Shown in pieces: positions 43,579 through 51,971 of a DNA stretch of 51,971 nt (positions are counted from its first letter, which is position 1; every line of letters begins with the position of its first letter). The translations under genes and the position numbers were made by a program. The notes beneath the pieces were generated by a model. That model ran no database searches. It saw nothing but the letters and a program-made list of their open reading frames with translations, and was not told the DNA's origin. The stretch is from Chara braunii (taxonomy: Eukaryota; Streptophyta; Charophyceae; Charales; Characeae): positions 1,474,442 through 1,526,412 of the forward strand of contig BFEA01000254.1 of the NCBI GenBank assembly GCA_003427395.1, in the 5' to 3' direction.

Positions 43579-44010
43579 GGGCACGCTCACACTGCGGTAG
43601 CAAATCCGTATAAATTGCGAAAATGGGTTGGGCCGAATTGGGGTATTTGGGACGTTTCAGGTCACACTGCGTTCACACCGCGCTCCCATTTCGCTAAAGA
43701 CACGGTCGCTACCGTGCCATCAGGGTGCTGCTGTTTGGGGTTTCCAGTCACACAGAAGTAACCCCAAATATAGAACGTACATGTTCCCTTTTCAACTTTG
43801 CATTCATTTACGAAAATTAAATAAAAAAAGGATAAGGATTTTGCGGTAACCTCTGGAGGTTACCGCAAATTCCTCAAACCCGCGGCCAGGCAGGCCGCTG
43901 ACAAATGGGTTTGCGAATGGGTGTTTGGGGTCGGAACCATTGTGTGTGACCAGCCGTGTGCACATTTTTTTGGGAATTTTACAGTTTTGGTACCCAGTGT
44001 GAGCATGCCC
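43579..44010. mobile_element. PIF/Harbinger-like MITE, copy 2
   Basis: The ends GGGCACGCTCACACTG and CAGTGTGAGCATGCCC are complementary. They are flanked by the perfect 3-bp duplication TTA (43,576-43,578 and 44,011-44,013). The internal palindrome GCGGTAACCTCTGGAGG with TTACCGC and the GCAGGCCGCTGACAAATGGG block match copies 1 and 3. A 3-bp TWA duplication is the PIF/Harbinger signature. Confidence 0.85.
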
Positions 44011-44021
44011 TTACTTAGGCA

Positions 44022-44318
44022 AGATCCACCATTACCGACACCATAACAGCCCGGACCCAAGAAGCCTGGAAAATCCTCAAGACCAGACTCAAACAAGAGA
44101 TGGAAGACCCGAAGCGGACGCAACTGATTGAAAATTTTCGCAATACATGGATGGACCGGGGCCAGAAACTGTGTAGACTTGACCACCAACACAATCTGCA
44201 GTGGCAACTATGGCTCTCCACGGAGAGGCAGTGGGATTTCCTTCCCATGGACCACTTCACCATTGAATTCCAGCCTACAAATTTCTTACTGATCTCTAGA
44301 GATCCTCTCGAGGGCTAA
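44022..44318 (+). CDS. Unidentified protein-like fragment
   Basis: The frame reads TARTQEAWKILKTRLKQEME and then a W/Q-rich stretch, ending at 44,318. It begins next to the MITE and has no start codon in context. It may be part of a retrotransposon C-terminus. Confidence 0.3.
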   Translation, partial: RSTITDTITARTQEAWKILKTRLKQEMEDPKRTQLIENFRNTWMDRGQKLCRLDHQHNLQWQLWLSTERQWDFLPMDHFTIEFQPTNFLLISRDPLEG

Positions 44319-44610
44319 CTGGGCCTATCATAATCACAATATGAGAGTCTCCAATCTAAAACACCCTCACCCCCCCCTTCCCCTTCCCCCTTACCCCTCT
44401 CCCCTTGCCCTCCCTCCCCTTCCCTCCCCCCCACCCTCCCACAGCCAGCCAGGGGGGACTCGTCCAAATGGAAACAGAGAAGGCAGCACCGGAAAACTCC
44501 ACTCTTAATTGAAAGGCTCTATCCACAGATAACGGCACAGGGGTAGGAGGATCAGGAGAGGACAACAGAGCTTAGGGAGAGCTGCTGTTCACAAGACCAC
44601 AGGGTATGGG

Positions 44611-44648
44611 CTGTCTCTTATACACATCTAGATGTGTATAAGAGACAG
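44611..44648. other. Nextera mate-pair junction adapter (assembly artefact)
   Basis: The 38 bases consist of the 19-base Tn5 mosaic end CTGTCTCTTATACACATCT followed directly by its reverse complement. This is exactly the junction left by circularised Nextera mate-pair libraries. It is not natural sequence. The left and right flanks may come from points some kilobases apart in the genome. Confidence 0.97.
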
Positions 44649-44689
44649 GAATGTGCCCCTGTTCGAATGAAGCATATTCATGATAACAC

Positions 44690-44816
44690 ATTAATGTACA
44701 CAGGGACGCTGGACCCGATTTCCAGCAGGTGATGCTCCCCACCAATAGATGGAGCCTTCAACACTGGGACCTGCTTAAGGAGGTAGGCTCATACCGCCTC
44801 GTTAAGCAGGACACAA
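44690..44816 (+). mobile_element. LINE 2-type 3' end with poly(A)
   Basis: GGGACGCTGGACCCG and TTCCAGCAGGTGATGCTCCC match, in reverse orientation, the LINE 2 3' UTR near 27,795-27,865. An A run ends the unit. A related CTCCATCTATTGGTGGGGAG occurs at 45,279-45,298 in reverse. Confidence 0.6.
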
Positions 44817-44861
44817 AAAAAAAAAAAAAAAAAAGGAATTTGGAAAGATGGTATTGGTGTC

Positions 44862-44973
44862 TTTCCCCAGGCTTATGCCTGTAAGCTTAATCTGGCTGAT
44901 GCTGTCGAATACCCCGGGTCGAATTGTGAGGTCCCCGACCTCGACTTGCTATAATTTGGAATGAAATTCAATG

Positions 44974-45032
<59 letters not shown>

Positions 45033-45164
45033 AAAAAAGGAATTGGGGAATTACCCCAGGCTTATGCCTGTAAGCTTAATCTGGCTGATGCTGTCGAATA
45101 CCCCGGGTCGAATTGTGAGGGCCCCGACCCCGAATTGCTATAATTTGGAATGAAATTTAAAAAA

Positions 45165-45199
<35 letters not shown>

Positions 45200-45200
45200 T
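44862..45200 (+). repeat. Two tandem SINE-like units, period 189
   Basis: CCCCAGGCTTATGCCTGTAA, CTGGCTGATGCTGTCGAATA and GGGTCGAATTGTGAGG (B-box-like) are repeated at 44,865 and 45,054. Each unit ends in a long A run (44,976-45,028 and 45,169-45,196). A diverged relative is at 51,340-51,470. Confidence 0.65.
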
Positions 45201-45584
45201 TGAGAAAAAGAGGGACAAAAAAAAAGAAAAGGGATGGTGATACAAGCATCCATCCCTAGTGTAAGTATATGACCCACCGCTCCATCTATTGGTGGGGAGC
45301 TGCACGTGCTGCAAACCGCCTCGTTCTCTCTTCCGTGTTTGGTTAGTAAGAACGATACATGAAAATGTGGTTCGAGCCTAGGGACCCAGGGACCCAGGGA
45401 CCTCACGATTCTATTCTACCCGGTAAATAATGGGGCCCTTCCCCAGCCTTGGATTTGCTGAAAACAAAAGGTCCAGCACCCCTTCCAAAGGTCCCATCAG
45501 TCCTCGATGAACGATGAGAGGTACCGACTCAAAGAACTGTTTAGAAGTATACCAAGACCATTCAGTCCAATGCCCCCTCAAGCA

Positions 45585-45676
45585 CACCTGAATTGCCAAG
45601 ATGGGTTCACCTAAATTGCCAAGATGGGTTCACCTGAATTGCCAAGACGGGTTCACCTGAATTGCTGAGATGGGTT
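45585..45676 (+). repeat. 23-bp tandem repeat, four copies
   Basis: The unit CACCTGAATTGCCAAGATGG plus GTT is repeated four times with minor changes. Confidence 0.88.
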
Positions 45677-45709
45677 CATGACCGCACAGACGAGCGGTTA
45701 CACACTGGA

Positions 45710-45849
45710 GTTTAAACCCACCAGTACCTCCACGTTTTTAGGTCGTTAACGCGGTGGCTGAATCGGTGCGCCACGCGGGTCCATATGCATTTGCATCAGA
45801 GCCTCCCTAGAGTGGGCCTAAGACCCCCTGGGGTACTGGTGGTTTAAAC
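45710..45849. mobile_element. MITE with GTTTAAACCACCAGTAC ends
   Basis: The ends GTTTAAACCCACCAGTACC and GGTACTGGTGGTTTAAAC are complementary apart from one extra C. It belongs to the same family as 24,523-24,835 but is shorter (140 bases). Confidence 0.7.
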
Positions 45850-46153
45850 TTTGCTCCACCCTTAAGGTATGCTTACCACGAACCAGTAGCGCTCCCACTG
45901 CCACCTGTAGCTCTCCCAGTGCTTTGAATAGGGTCACTGCCAGTAGTCCCGAAAGTTGAAGATGCATCGTCTCTGGTCTGCAGCTTTTAATATTTGATTT
46001 TTGGGTTTCCCTGAAAATTTGGACCACTTCTCGGTTTTGTGCTGCCTCAGATTTTTTAATTTTTAACTTTTTAATAGATTTTGCGTTTAACGACCAGTAC
46101 CTTTCCCGGGCAATTTTTCTGAATGCGAAAATGTAACATCCGGGGGGGTCTAA

Positions 46154-46648
46154 GGGCATACTCACACGGGGACCAAAAGTCTAAAAAAATTGAGGCATTT
46201 GGTTCGCCTTTCTCGAGGCATTTGGTCCCCGGGCGGACCTCGTCCAGAAAGGACGAAGTCGCGACCCTGACATTTTGCATTCACGGCAAGTGCGCCCGGT
46301 CACACGGGGGAGGACCAAACGATCAGATGGATAGTTTGAAAAAAAAATAAATAACGCTTGGGCCTTATCTGCAAAGTAAATGTACCTGGTCGCACTTTCA
46401 GTTGTTTGGCGGGCTGGCTTCTTCTTCTACGATTCTCTTCAATTCAAGAAAACGGAGAAAAGAAAACGAAAGGTAATTTGAGACCACCTCCGGAGGTGGT
46501 CTCAAAAAGGGTACGCCCGCGGCCCTGCAGGCCGCTGACAGAAGGGTCACGGTTTGAGGCATTTGGGTAGCGAGCCTCCCCAGTGTGACCCGAAAAATGA
46601 CTCAAATTTCGGGATTTTGGGTTTTTTGGTCCTCGTGTGAGTATGCCC
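46154..46648. mobile_element. PIF/Harbinger-like MITE, copy 3
   Basis: The ends GGGCATACTCACACGGGGAC and GTCCTCGTGTGAGTATGCCC (consistent with about 25-bp inverted repeats) are flanked by the perfect duplication TAA (46,151-46,153 and 46,649-46,651). The internal palindrome GAGACCACCTCCGG/AGGTGGTCTC and GCAGGCCGCTGACAGAAGGG match the other copies. Confidence 0.85.
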
Positions 46649-46769
46649 TAAGTCCTACTAGCGGGGGTTTAGTCTTCCTTTTGAGTATTTTTACTTTTTT
46701 CCAACGTGCCCGCGGTGCAGCCGTGAGATGTTCAGGAACGGGTGCTTAGTTGGAACCAAGTCTAGAAGC

Positions 46770-47150
46770 CCCGCTAGGGGGATTTGGCCGGGCTCCGGGA
46801 AGGGTCGCCCTGGCGGACATCTTGGGGTAGTAACAGCAGTGCCAGCCAAAGCGAAAAAGAAATCGCCCTACCCCTGTTCATTTTGGAACCCCCGCAAGAG
46901 GGACTTGTACTAGCCCCGGGAAGAGTCGGCCTGTCGGACATCTTTGGCTAACAGTGCCTGGCCCAGCCAAAGCGAAAAAAGAAGTCGCCCTACGCCTGTT
47001 CATTTTGGAACCCCTGTCAGTGGAACTAACCCCCACTAGTGGGACTTAGCCCTGGCAGGGGTCGGTTGGCCTGGCAGACATCTTTGGCTGACAGCAGTGC
47101 CAGCCAAAGCGAAAAAGATGTTGCGCTGTGCCTGTTCGTTTTGTTTTTGG
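46770..47150 (+). repeat. Three ~130-bp tandem copies
   Basis: CCAGCCAAAGCGAAAAAG occurs at 46,842, 46,963 and 47,100. GGCGGACATCTTTGG-type sequence precedes it and CCTGTTC(A/G)TTTTGG follows. Confidence 0.8.
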
Positions 47151-47816
47151 GGCGCAATGCAAATCAGTCTTGCCAAAAGGAGGCTTCAATGTACTTGTGG
47201 TTTGATGCATGGAAGAGAAGGTTGAACTTAGAAGGCGAAAGTGACAGCAACCGCCGGGGGGGGGAGGGGAGGAAGGATGGGAGGGGGGGAGTAATGAGAA
47301 ACTTAATCCTTCCTTCCCTTTGGGATTTGGTTTTGGTCCCTTGGGATCTCTCCCCCGTAGCATAGTAATGTCAATTTTTTTCTTTTTTGTGCTCCACTTA
47401 CCCAGAATTTTCTGTTCTGGCCGCTGATCTTCGAAATCAAGGGTGAGAAAGGAAGCATCTTGGCCAATGGGGGGCCTGCCCCCTGGTGGAGTGATAGCAT
47501 GACTGCATTTTTGGTTTGATTTAAGATGTCCCAAAGTCCGTCCCGCACCTGTCAGATACCATCCCACACCTGTCACACTAACCAGAACACATTGCACATG
47601 GGACCACCCCCTTGGGGCACGGTCCCACGAGCCACAGGATAAGATAGAACATTAGACACCTGCCTCACCGTGCGATCGTCTCGACCCATGGATGACCAGA
47701 GATCGAACGGTGATGGATTTTCTTGCCTTTTTAGTCCTTACCTGACATTTGCATGCACTTTTGGACAATGACAGGCTGCTCTCCCGTTGGTCGAGGTGCC
47801 TGCCATAGCCACGAAA

Positions 47817-47851
<35 letters not shown>

Positions 47852-47974
47852 CTGTGAAAACATTTGATGAGCCTGATACATGTCTGCGCCAAAGAGAATG
47901 CTGGTCCAGATGAGTCAGGGTGAACTGAATGCAAAAAGGTATTCCCGAAAAAAAGAAAAAAGAAAAAAAAAGGT

Positions 47975-48030
47975 ACACCCATGAACTATTGATATACAGA
48001 CCCGAGTTCGAGTCCAATCGGTTCTGACGG
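47975..48030 (+). mobile_element. SINE family 1, head fragment (plus strand)
   Basis: CACCCATGAACTATTGATAT and CAGACCCGAGTTCGAGTCC match the head of the SINE at 24,010-24,200, including the B-box. Confidence 0.55.
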
Positions 48031-48437
48031 TTTTTTTTTGAGTATTTGCTGCGCGTTCATCCGTGAACGTGTTCAATCGGTTCGTGGTTAACGGGCTGTG
48101 CCCAGTCACGATCCTGCCACCTCACCGAGTCTAGATGGAACTGAATGGTTGAAAATTGAAAGTCTTGGATTACCTCGGGCAGGTTAAAAAAAAAAAAAAA
48201 AAAGGTCAGTTCCACGATGACATCTCAAAGCCATCGCCCTTTTTAAAAAAAGAAAAAGAGTAAGGGAAAAAAAAAGGTGGAGGGGGGGGAGGAACCAATA
48301 TCTTTGGAGGCAGGGAATGTGAGAGTGCTCAAGGGAACCTTGGGAGGAGAGAGTTTTGGTGCCTTCACAGGAATGTGATGGATGCTCATTGGTGCGTCTG
48401 AACTGTACCACCTTTGCTCCGAGAGATCCACTCTCTG

Positions 48438-48544
48438 GTCCTTAGGGACATCCATTAAAATTGGAACAATACAGAGAATGAGGATTAGCATGCCCGCGGA
48501 GCAAGGATGACACGCATAAATCAAGAAATGGTCCATTTTTTTTT
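48438..48544 (+). ncRNA. U6 snRNA-like sequence (probable pseudogene)
   Basis: It has the 5' stem-loop GTCCTTAGGGAC, then AAAATTGGAACAATACAGAG, ATTAGCATG and CAAGGATGACACGCATAAAT, closing with GAAATGGTCCA and a T9 run (48,536-48,544), the Pol III terminator. Compared with canonical U6, a 4-base insertion (TGAG) separates ACAGAGA from the AGC triad. The segment after ATTAGCATG is altered and the 5' loop is shortened. No upstream TATA box at about -30 and no plant USE is visible. Probably inactive, though a divergent functional copy is possible. Confidence 0.85.
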
Positions 48545-49134
48545 GCTTTTTCAAAGCAAAAAAGGAAGGGGGTTCAGAAACTTCAGATGGTTCGATAATA
48601 GTTTTCTAGCGACATTTCTATATTCTGAGACACTGTGAACTCAGGATTAGAGCCCATCTCCCATCCGATCGCATACAATTGGATGGCTGGAGAGTAACAT
48701 CGTTTTCTTTCTAGTGTTATTTTCTGTCACTGTTTTCGTTTTATGCACTGTCCCACACTTGAAGTTGTTCTTTCTCCCTCGTCAACCTCTTTGTTCCCCT
48801 CCCTCTTCTCGCTTCGCGAATGGACAAACCGAAAAGCAGTGAGGTGTGCAATACATCTCCCTCCCCTCCCCCTGCCCCTCCTGACATGCATGTTTCCAAT
48901 CATAAAACAGACATTGAAACGGTATTCACCAATTCGTGGTAGCTGAGGTAGATCCCAGGGCTCGATCCCTAGTTCCCCAACTTCCCTGTGTACAATACCT
49001 GCGTCAACTCGAAGAGTTGAACCTGCGACCTGTAGAATCGCCAGTGGGTAGGTCTGTCGTAGGTCTATAGGTAGCCAGGATTCGATCCGTAGACCTATAG
49101 ACTAGAAGGCTAGCTGCAGTCCTTCTAGAAGGTT

Positions 49135-49216
49135 GGCAAGTGGTCAAGTGGTGCAGGCAAGTGGTCAAGTGGTGCAGGCAAGTGGTCAAGTGGTGCAGGC
49201 AAGTGGGCAAGTGGTG
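49135..49216 (+). repeat. 21-bp tandem repeat, about four copies
   Basis: The unit GGCAAGTGGTCAAGTGGTGC plus A is repeated. It is followed by anonymous sequence. Confidence 0.88.
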
Positions 49217-50179
49217 TGACTAAAGCAGGGTCGTCGTCATACAGTCAAGGGAGAGTCTAGAAAGTACCAGTCCGGTCCAGCAAGTACCACGGGGGGAACT
49301 GTGTGCACCATGGGCCAGGGACACAGGGCAGACCAATGCAGCACAGAAGTATAAATCAAGAGGCTACGTCCATTCATGCATTCATTCCTGCGGATGCCAG
49401 GCGGAAGCGCTGCCTTAGCAGCTTGTGCGAGGCGGTCTGCAGTGCGCCCGAAGACGAAGTGGGCAGAGAAGTGTAGTGTAGCGATAGGGTAGAGGCAGCT
49501 AACGCTGCCATAGCTGTAGCATAGTATGTGTGTGTGTTGTGTATGATACTGAGTGTTGCGTGTGGGACATCCAGGGTGATCCAGAGTGCGAACAGTGAGT
49601 TGTGTGGGCGCCCAGTCGCCATAGCCAGTTGAAGAGAACTCATATCTGGTTACGATATCTTGAGTACTGTGTGGGCGCATGTCGCCAGTTGCTGTACCGC
49701 TGTTTGCAGGCATGACAAAGTGACAAGAAGACGAGTTTGATTTCAACATCCACATGTGACCTCTAATTCGAATTTGAATTTGAGTTTGAATTCCAAGCCC
49801 ATACTGTGCCGCCCGGCAGCCTGGGCACATCTGATATTGTCCTCGTGCGGTCCAAGCGCACAACCAATACTTGAGTCCGAGGGTGAAACAGGAGGTCCCT
49901 CGGGGCCGGGAGCAATGGAAATTCCCGACCTTGGAAACTTGGGTACAGTTGTAACTTGGGCAGACCAGGGGCGCCAGAACCGAAAGGAACACTCTTTCCG
50001 GGGCGAGGCAGATATACTGCACTTTTCCAGGGGTATAACTGATAACGGATATTTTCTCTAAATTAAATTGCCCATGCCTGCCACAACTGAATTCAAAGGG
50101 AACTGACAGCTCTCGACATACGTGATGCCAGGGAGATCAATGATGGGTTTTCGTTGGCGATCCGGGGCATGGCTCCTCT
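49217..50179. other. No supported gene; 261-residue open frame on the minus strand
   Basis: The minus-strand frame 49,237-50,022 lacks any known motif and has unusual composition. A TATAAAT box at about 49,350 on the plus strand could belong to a promoter or an LTR. Neither is supported further. Confidence 0.35.
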
Positions 50180-50296
50180 CTAGCTTTTCCCCCAATTGAA
50201 ATAGAACATACCGTCATGATCGCTGTATCTAGACTGAAAAGGTTAACCCAAATACAACTATAACGACTGTATGTTCTATTCGCGGGAAGACGGTAG
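50180..50296. mobile_element. CTACCG-family MITE, copy 4
   Basis: The right arm ATGTTCTATTCGCGGGAAGA ends CGGTAG. The left arm AATAGAACATACCGTCATGA is its complement with gaps. The central part differs from the other copies. Confidence 0.6.
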
Positions 50297-50484
50297 CCGC
50301 AGGACAGATCTAAATGTGTCTGTGTGGCTATGGTGTGGCTGGAGCGACACTGTCCTACCCTTGAAACTTTGTGAGGTCCTAAGCTCATGAAAAAAAAGGG
50401 AAATGATCACATCGAACGACTGAACAGAAAAAGGGTACCGGTCACAGCAAATGGCTGAGCAAGAGGAGGTCACCGGCAGTTAGG

Positions 50485-51140
50485 CAGGACTTTGACGACA
50501 TCTGTGCAATCTGCGAAGCCGGAACCCCGGAGGATCTGCCTCACCGCCTGCTGCACTGCCCTAACGCACAAAGGCTATGGGCCGGCCGAATACAAACTTT
50601 ATGGACCTCGGTCGCGGACACAACGCTGCCTCACAATCTGTGCTCACTCGCCTACCAGGCTCTTAGCATTTCCCCTCGGGGAGGGACTTTTTTTTTTTTG
50701 TTTTTTTTTTTGAAGGCCTCGCAAAACCACGGTTTCGAGAAGCGTGGCAAACTACCCTCTTCCAAAGGGATGCGTCCAGTAATTTAGTGTTGTGGGTAAT
50801 ATGGAAGACAAGATGCAAAGAGAGACGATCGATGGTCATAACAGGTCCACACAGGAGGCATGGGAGCACCTTACACAGCTCCTGCGGACAGAGTGCCAAG
50901 CTGACTGGCGCCGAGCAGTCAAGAGGATTAAAGACGATCCCACAAAGAAGCAAGATATCATAGGCAAATTCATGAACGACCGTCTCCGGACAGGCAAGTT
51001 GGAAAGCATAAAAGGCATCACCTCAGGACTCATATGCAAGCTAGAGGGAGATCAACAAGGAGGAACTCACATGGGGGCCTCAAGCTCACTTGGGCCGGTG
51101 CGATCGCAGGGTCACCGCAATGTGAAAACACAGCATGACT
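50485..51140 (+). pseudogene. LINE 3: C-terminal fragment of ORF2
   Basis: The plus-strand frame has CAICEAGTPEDLPHRLLHC, the CxxC...HxxxxC zinc motif at the end of plant LINE ORF2. Further conserved sequence follows: LPHNLCSLAYQALSI, FREAWQTTLFQRDAS and LVLWVIWKTRC. It is interrupted by a T-rich insertion at 50,690-50,711 and by frame changes. An A-rich stretch near 51,248 may be its tail. It is 5'-truncated to the last few hundred bases. Confidence 0.7.
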
Positions 51141-51319
51141 AGACAGGGCTCACGGGTTTAAGGCAAGAATCAGAGTACAAGACAGCAGAACAGGAATGAG
51201 TTTAAGCCTTTAAGGGTTTAAGACCACATGCAGGTAACGCGCCAGTAAGAAAAAAATAAAAAGTGGGCCACATCATAAGCGAAATTGGCTAATCAGCACC
51301 ACTAGCACTACGGGGGCAG

Positions 51320-51470
51320 TTTTTTTTTTTTTTTTTTTTTTTTTTTCCCACTGGCTAATGCTTCCAGGATAACTCTGGGTCGAACCGTGAGAGGGCCCCG
51401 GCCTTGGTTTTCAACTATCAATGAAGTGATTCGGCTTTGTTTGAAAAAAAGAAGAAGAAGAAAAAAAAAG
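51320..51470 (+). mobile_element. SINE-like unit related to 44,862-45,200
   Basis: CTGGCTAATGCTTCCAGGAT and GGGTCGAACCGTGAGAGG resemble the tandem units at 44,862-45,200. The unit ends in an A/G-rich tail at 51,446-51,470. Confidence 0.5.
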
Positions 51471-51623
51471 GTACGTGCATGGGGATACGGTGTGTCTAAG
51501 TGGAGTACAACAAACCACAGTAAAACATACGGTAAACACACTGTCAGCGTGACACTGCATGAAACAGCCCGGCACGGCACAAAATGGCACATCACATCAC
51601 AGTTCAGTCACTTCAGTGCTGCA

Positions 51624-51748
51624 GTGTTCAGCAAATCATATGACCTGGCAGTATCGGATGATTTGCTGAAGTTAGAACAGAACACAGCACAACACAGGTG
51701 TGTGCAACCCAGTGTGACAGTCGTGACAGTCATATGATTTGCTGAACA
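51624..51748. repeat. 21-bp perfect inverted repeat
   Basis: GTGTTCAGCAAATCATATGAC (first 20: GTGTTCAGCAAATCATATGA) pairs with its exact complement at 51,728-51,748. A partial third copy, GATGATTTGCTGAA, lies between at about 51,657-51,670. Confidence 0.85.
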
Positions 51749-51954
51749 CAGTGCAACCCAGTGGCTGTCGTACTCGGCATACTCAGCTCCAGCCATCTCC
51801 AGCCATCTTGAAGAAGACGAAGCTTGAGAGAAACTGTGATTTTTTTTATTTTTTTTTTTTGGTGCTCTTATTTCTATATAGAAAAAGTACTTGTGGGTAT
51901 AAAATTTCCCTGAATACTGCATAGTTGGCAAAAAGACAGAAATTACGTGGACTT

Positions 51955-51971
51955 CCCCCCCCCCCCCCCCC
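51955..51971 (+). repeat. C run at window end
   Basis: Homopolymer C to the last base. Confidence 0.9.

Noticed and set aside
49135-49216. Regularly repeated 21-mers considered as a CRISPR array.
   Set aside because: There are no distinct spacers; it is a simple tandem repeat in a eukaryotic context.
49237-50022. A 261-residue minus-strand frame.
   Set aside because: Composition is atypical, no motif was recognised, and the region contains no supporting gene structure.

Overview
The window looks like intergenic and genic DNA from a large, repeat-rich nuclear genome of a green plant or streptophyte alga. A charophyte such as Chara would fit, but that is inference. The support is one intron-containing plant-type NF-X1 zinc-finger gene, many decayed non-LTR retrotransposons, tRNA-derived SINEs, several MITE families, long (GA)n/(CT)n/(CA)n tracts, and snRNA-derived copies. 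There is no bacterial-type gene organisation, and most of the sequence does not encode cellular proteins.

Layout. 1-7.2 kb holds a decayed DUF7869-type transposase gene. Its coding blocks are separated by three copies of one AT-rich foldback repeat in two orientations, so the introns look like mobile elements (introner-like); a hAT-type MITE is nested in the first. 7.25-11.9 kb is a minus-strand LINE with ORF1 and ORF2, whose YADD region is deleted. 14.08-20.52 kb is the only clearly intact cellular gene, a two-exon NF-X1-like protein of 1,675 residues. 20.5-27.3 kb is non-coding with SINEs, a MITE and microsatellites. 27.3 kb has a 3'-truncated U2 snRNA retrocopy with perfect target-site duplications. 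27.7-32.25 kb is a second, 5'-truncated minus-strand LINE with its poly(A) tail. 32-36 kb is mostly anonymous, ending in simple repeats and a 775-base gap.

36.7-51.97 kb is a mosaic of small mobile elements. It contains a minus-strand hammerhead ribozyme at 38,528-38,587 inside an inverted-repeat-bounded unit. It also has three PIF/Harbinger-like MITEs (one more just before the gap), small CTACCG-ended palindromic MITEs, SINE-like units, a U6-like snRNA sequence and a 5'-truncated third LINE.

How the parts relate. The NF-X1 gene is the only host gene with a clear role (transcriptional or ubiquitin-linked stress regulation in plants). The LINEs are the likely source of the machinery that moved the SINEs and the U2 copy. 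The MITEs are non-autonomous DNA transposons whose autonomous partners are not visible here. One assembly artefact matters: a complete Nextera mate-pair junction adapter lies at 44,611-44,648, so the two sides of that point are probably not neighbours in the genome.
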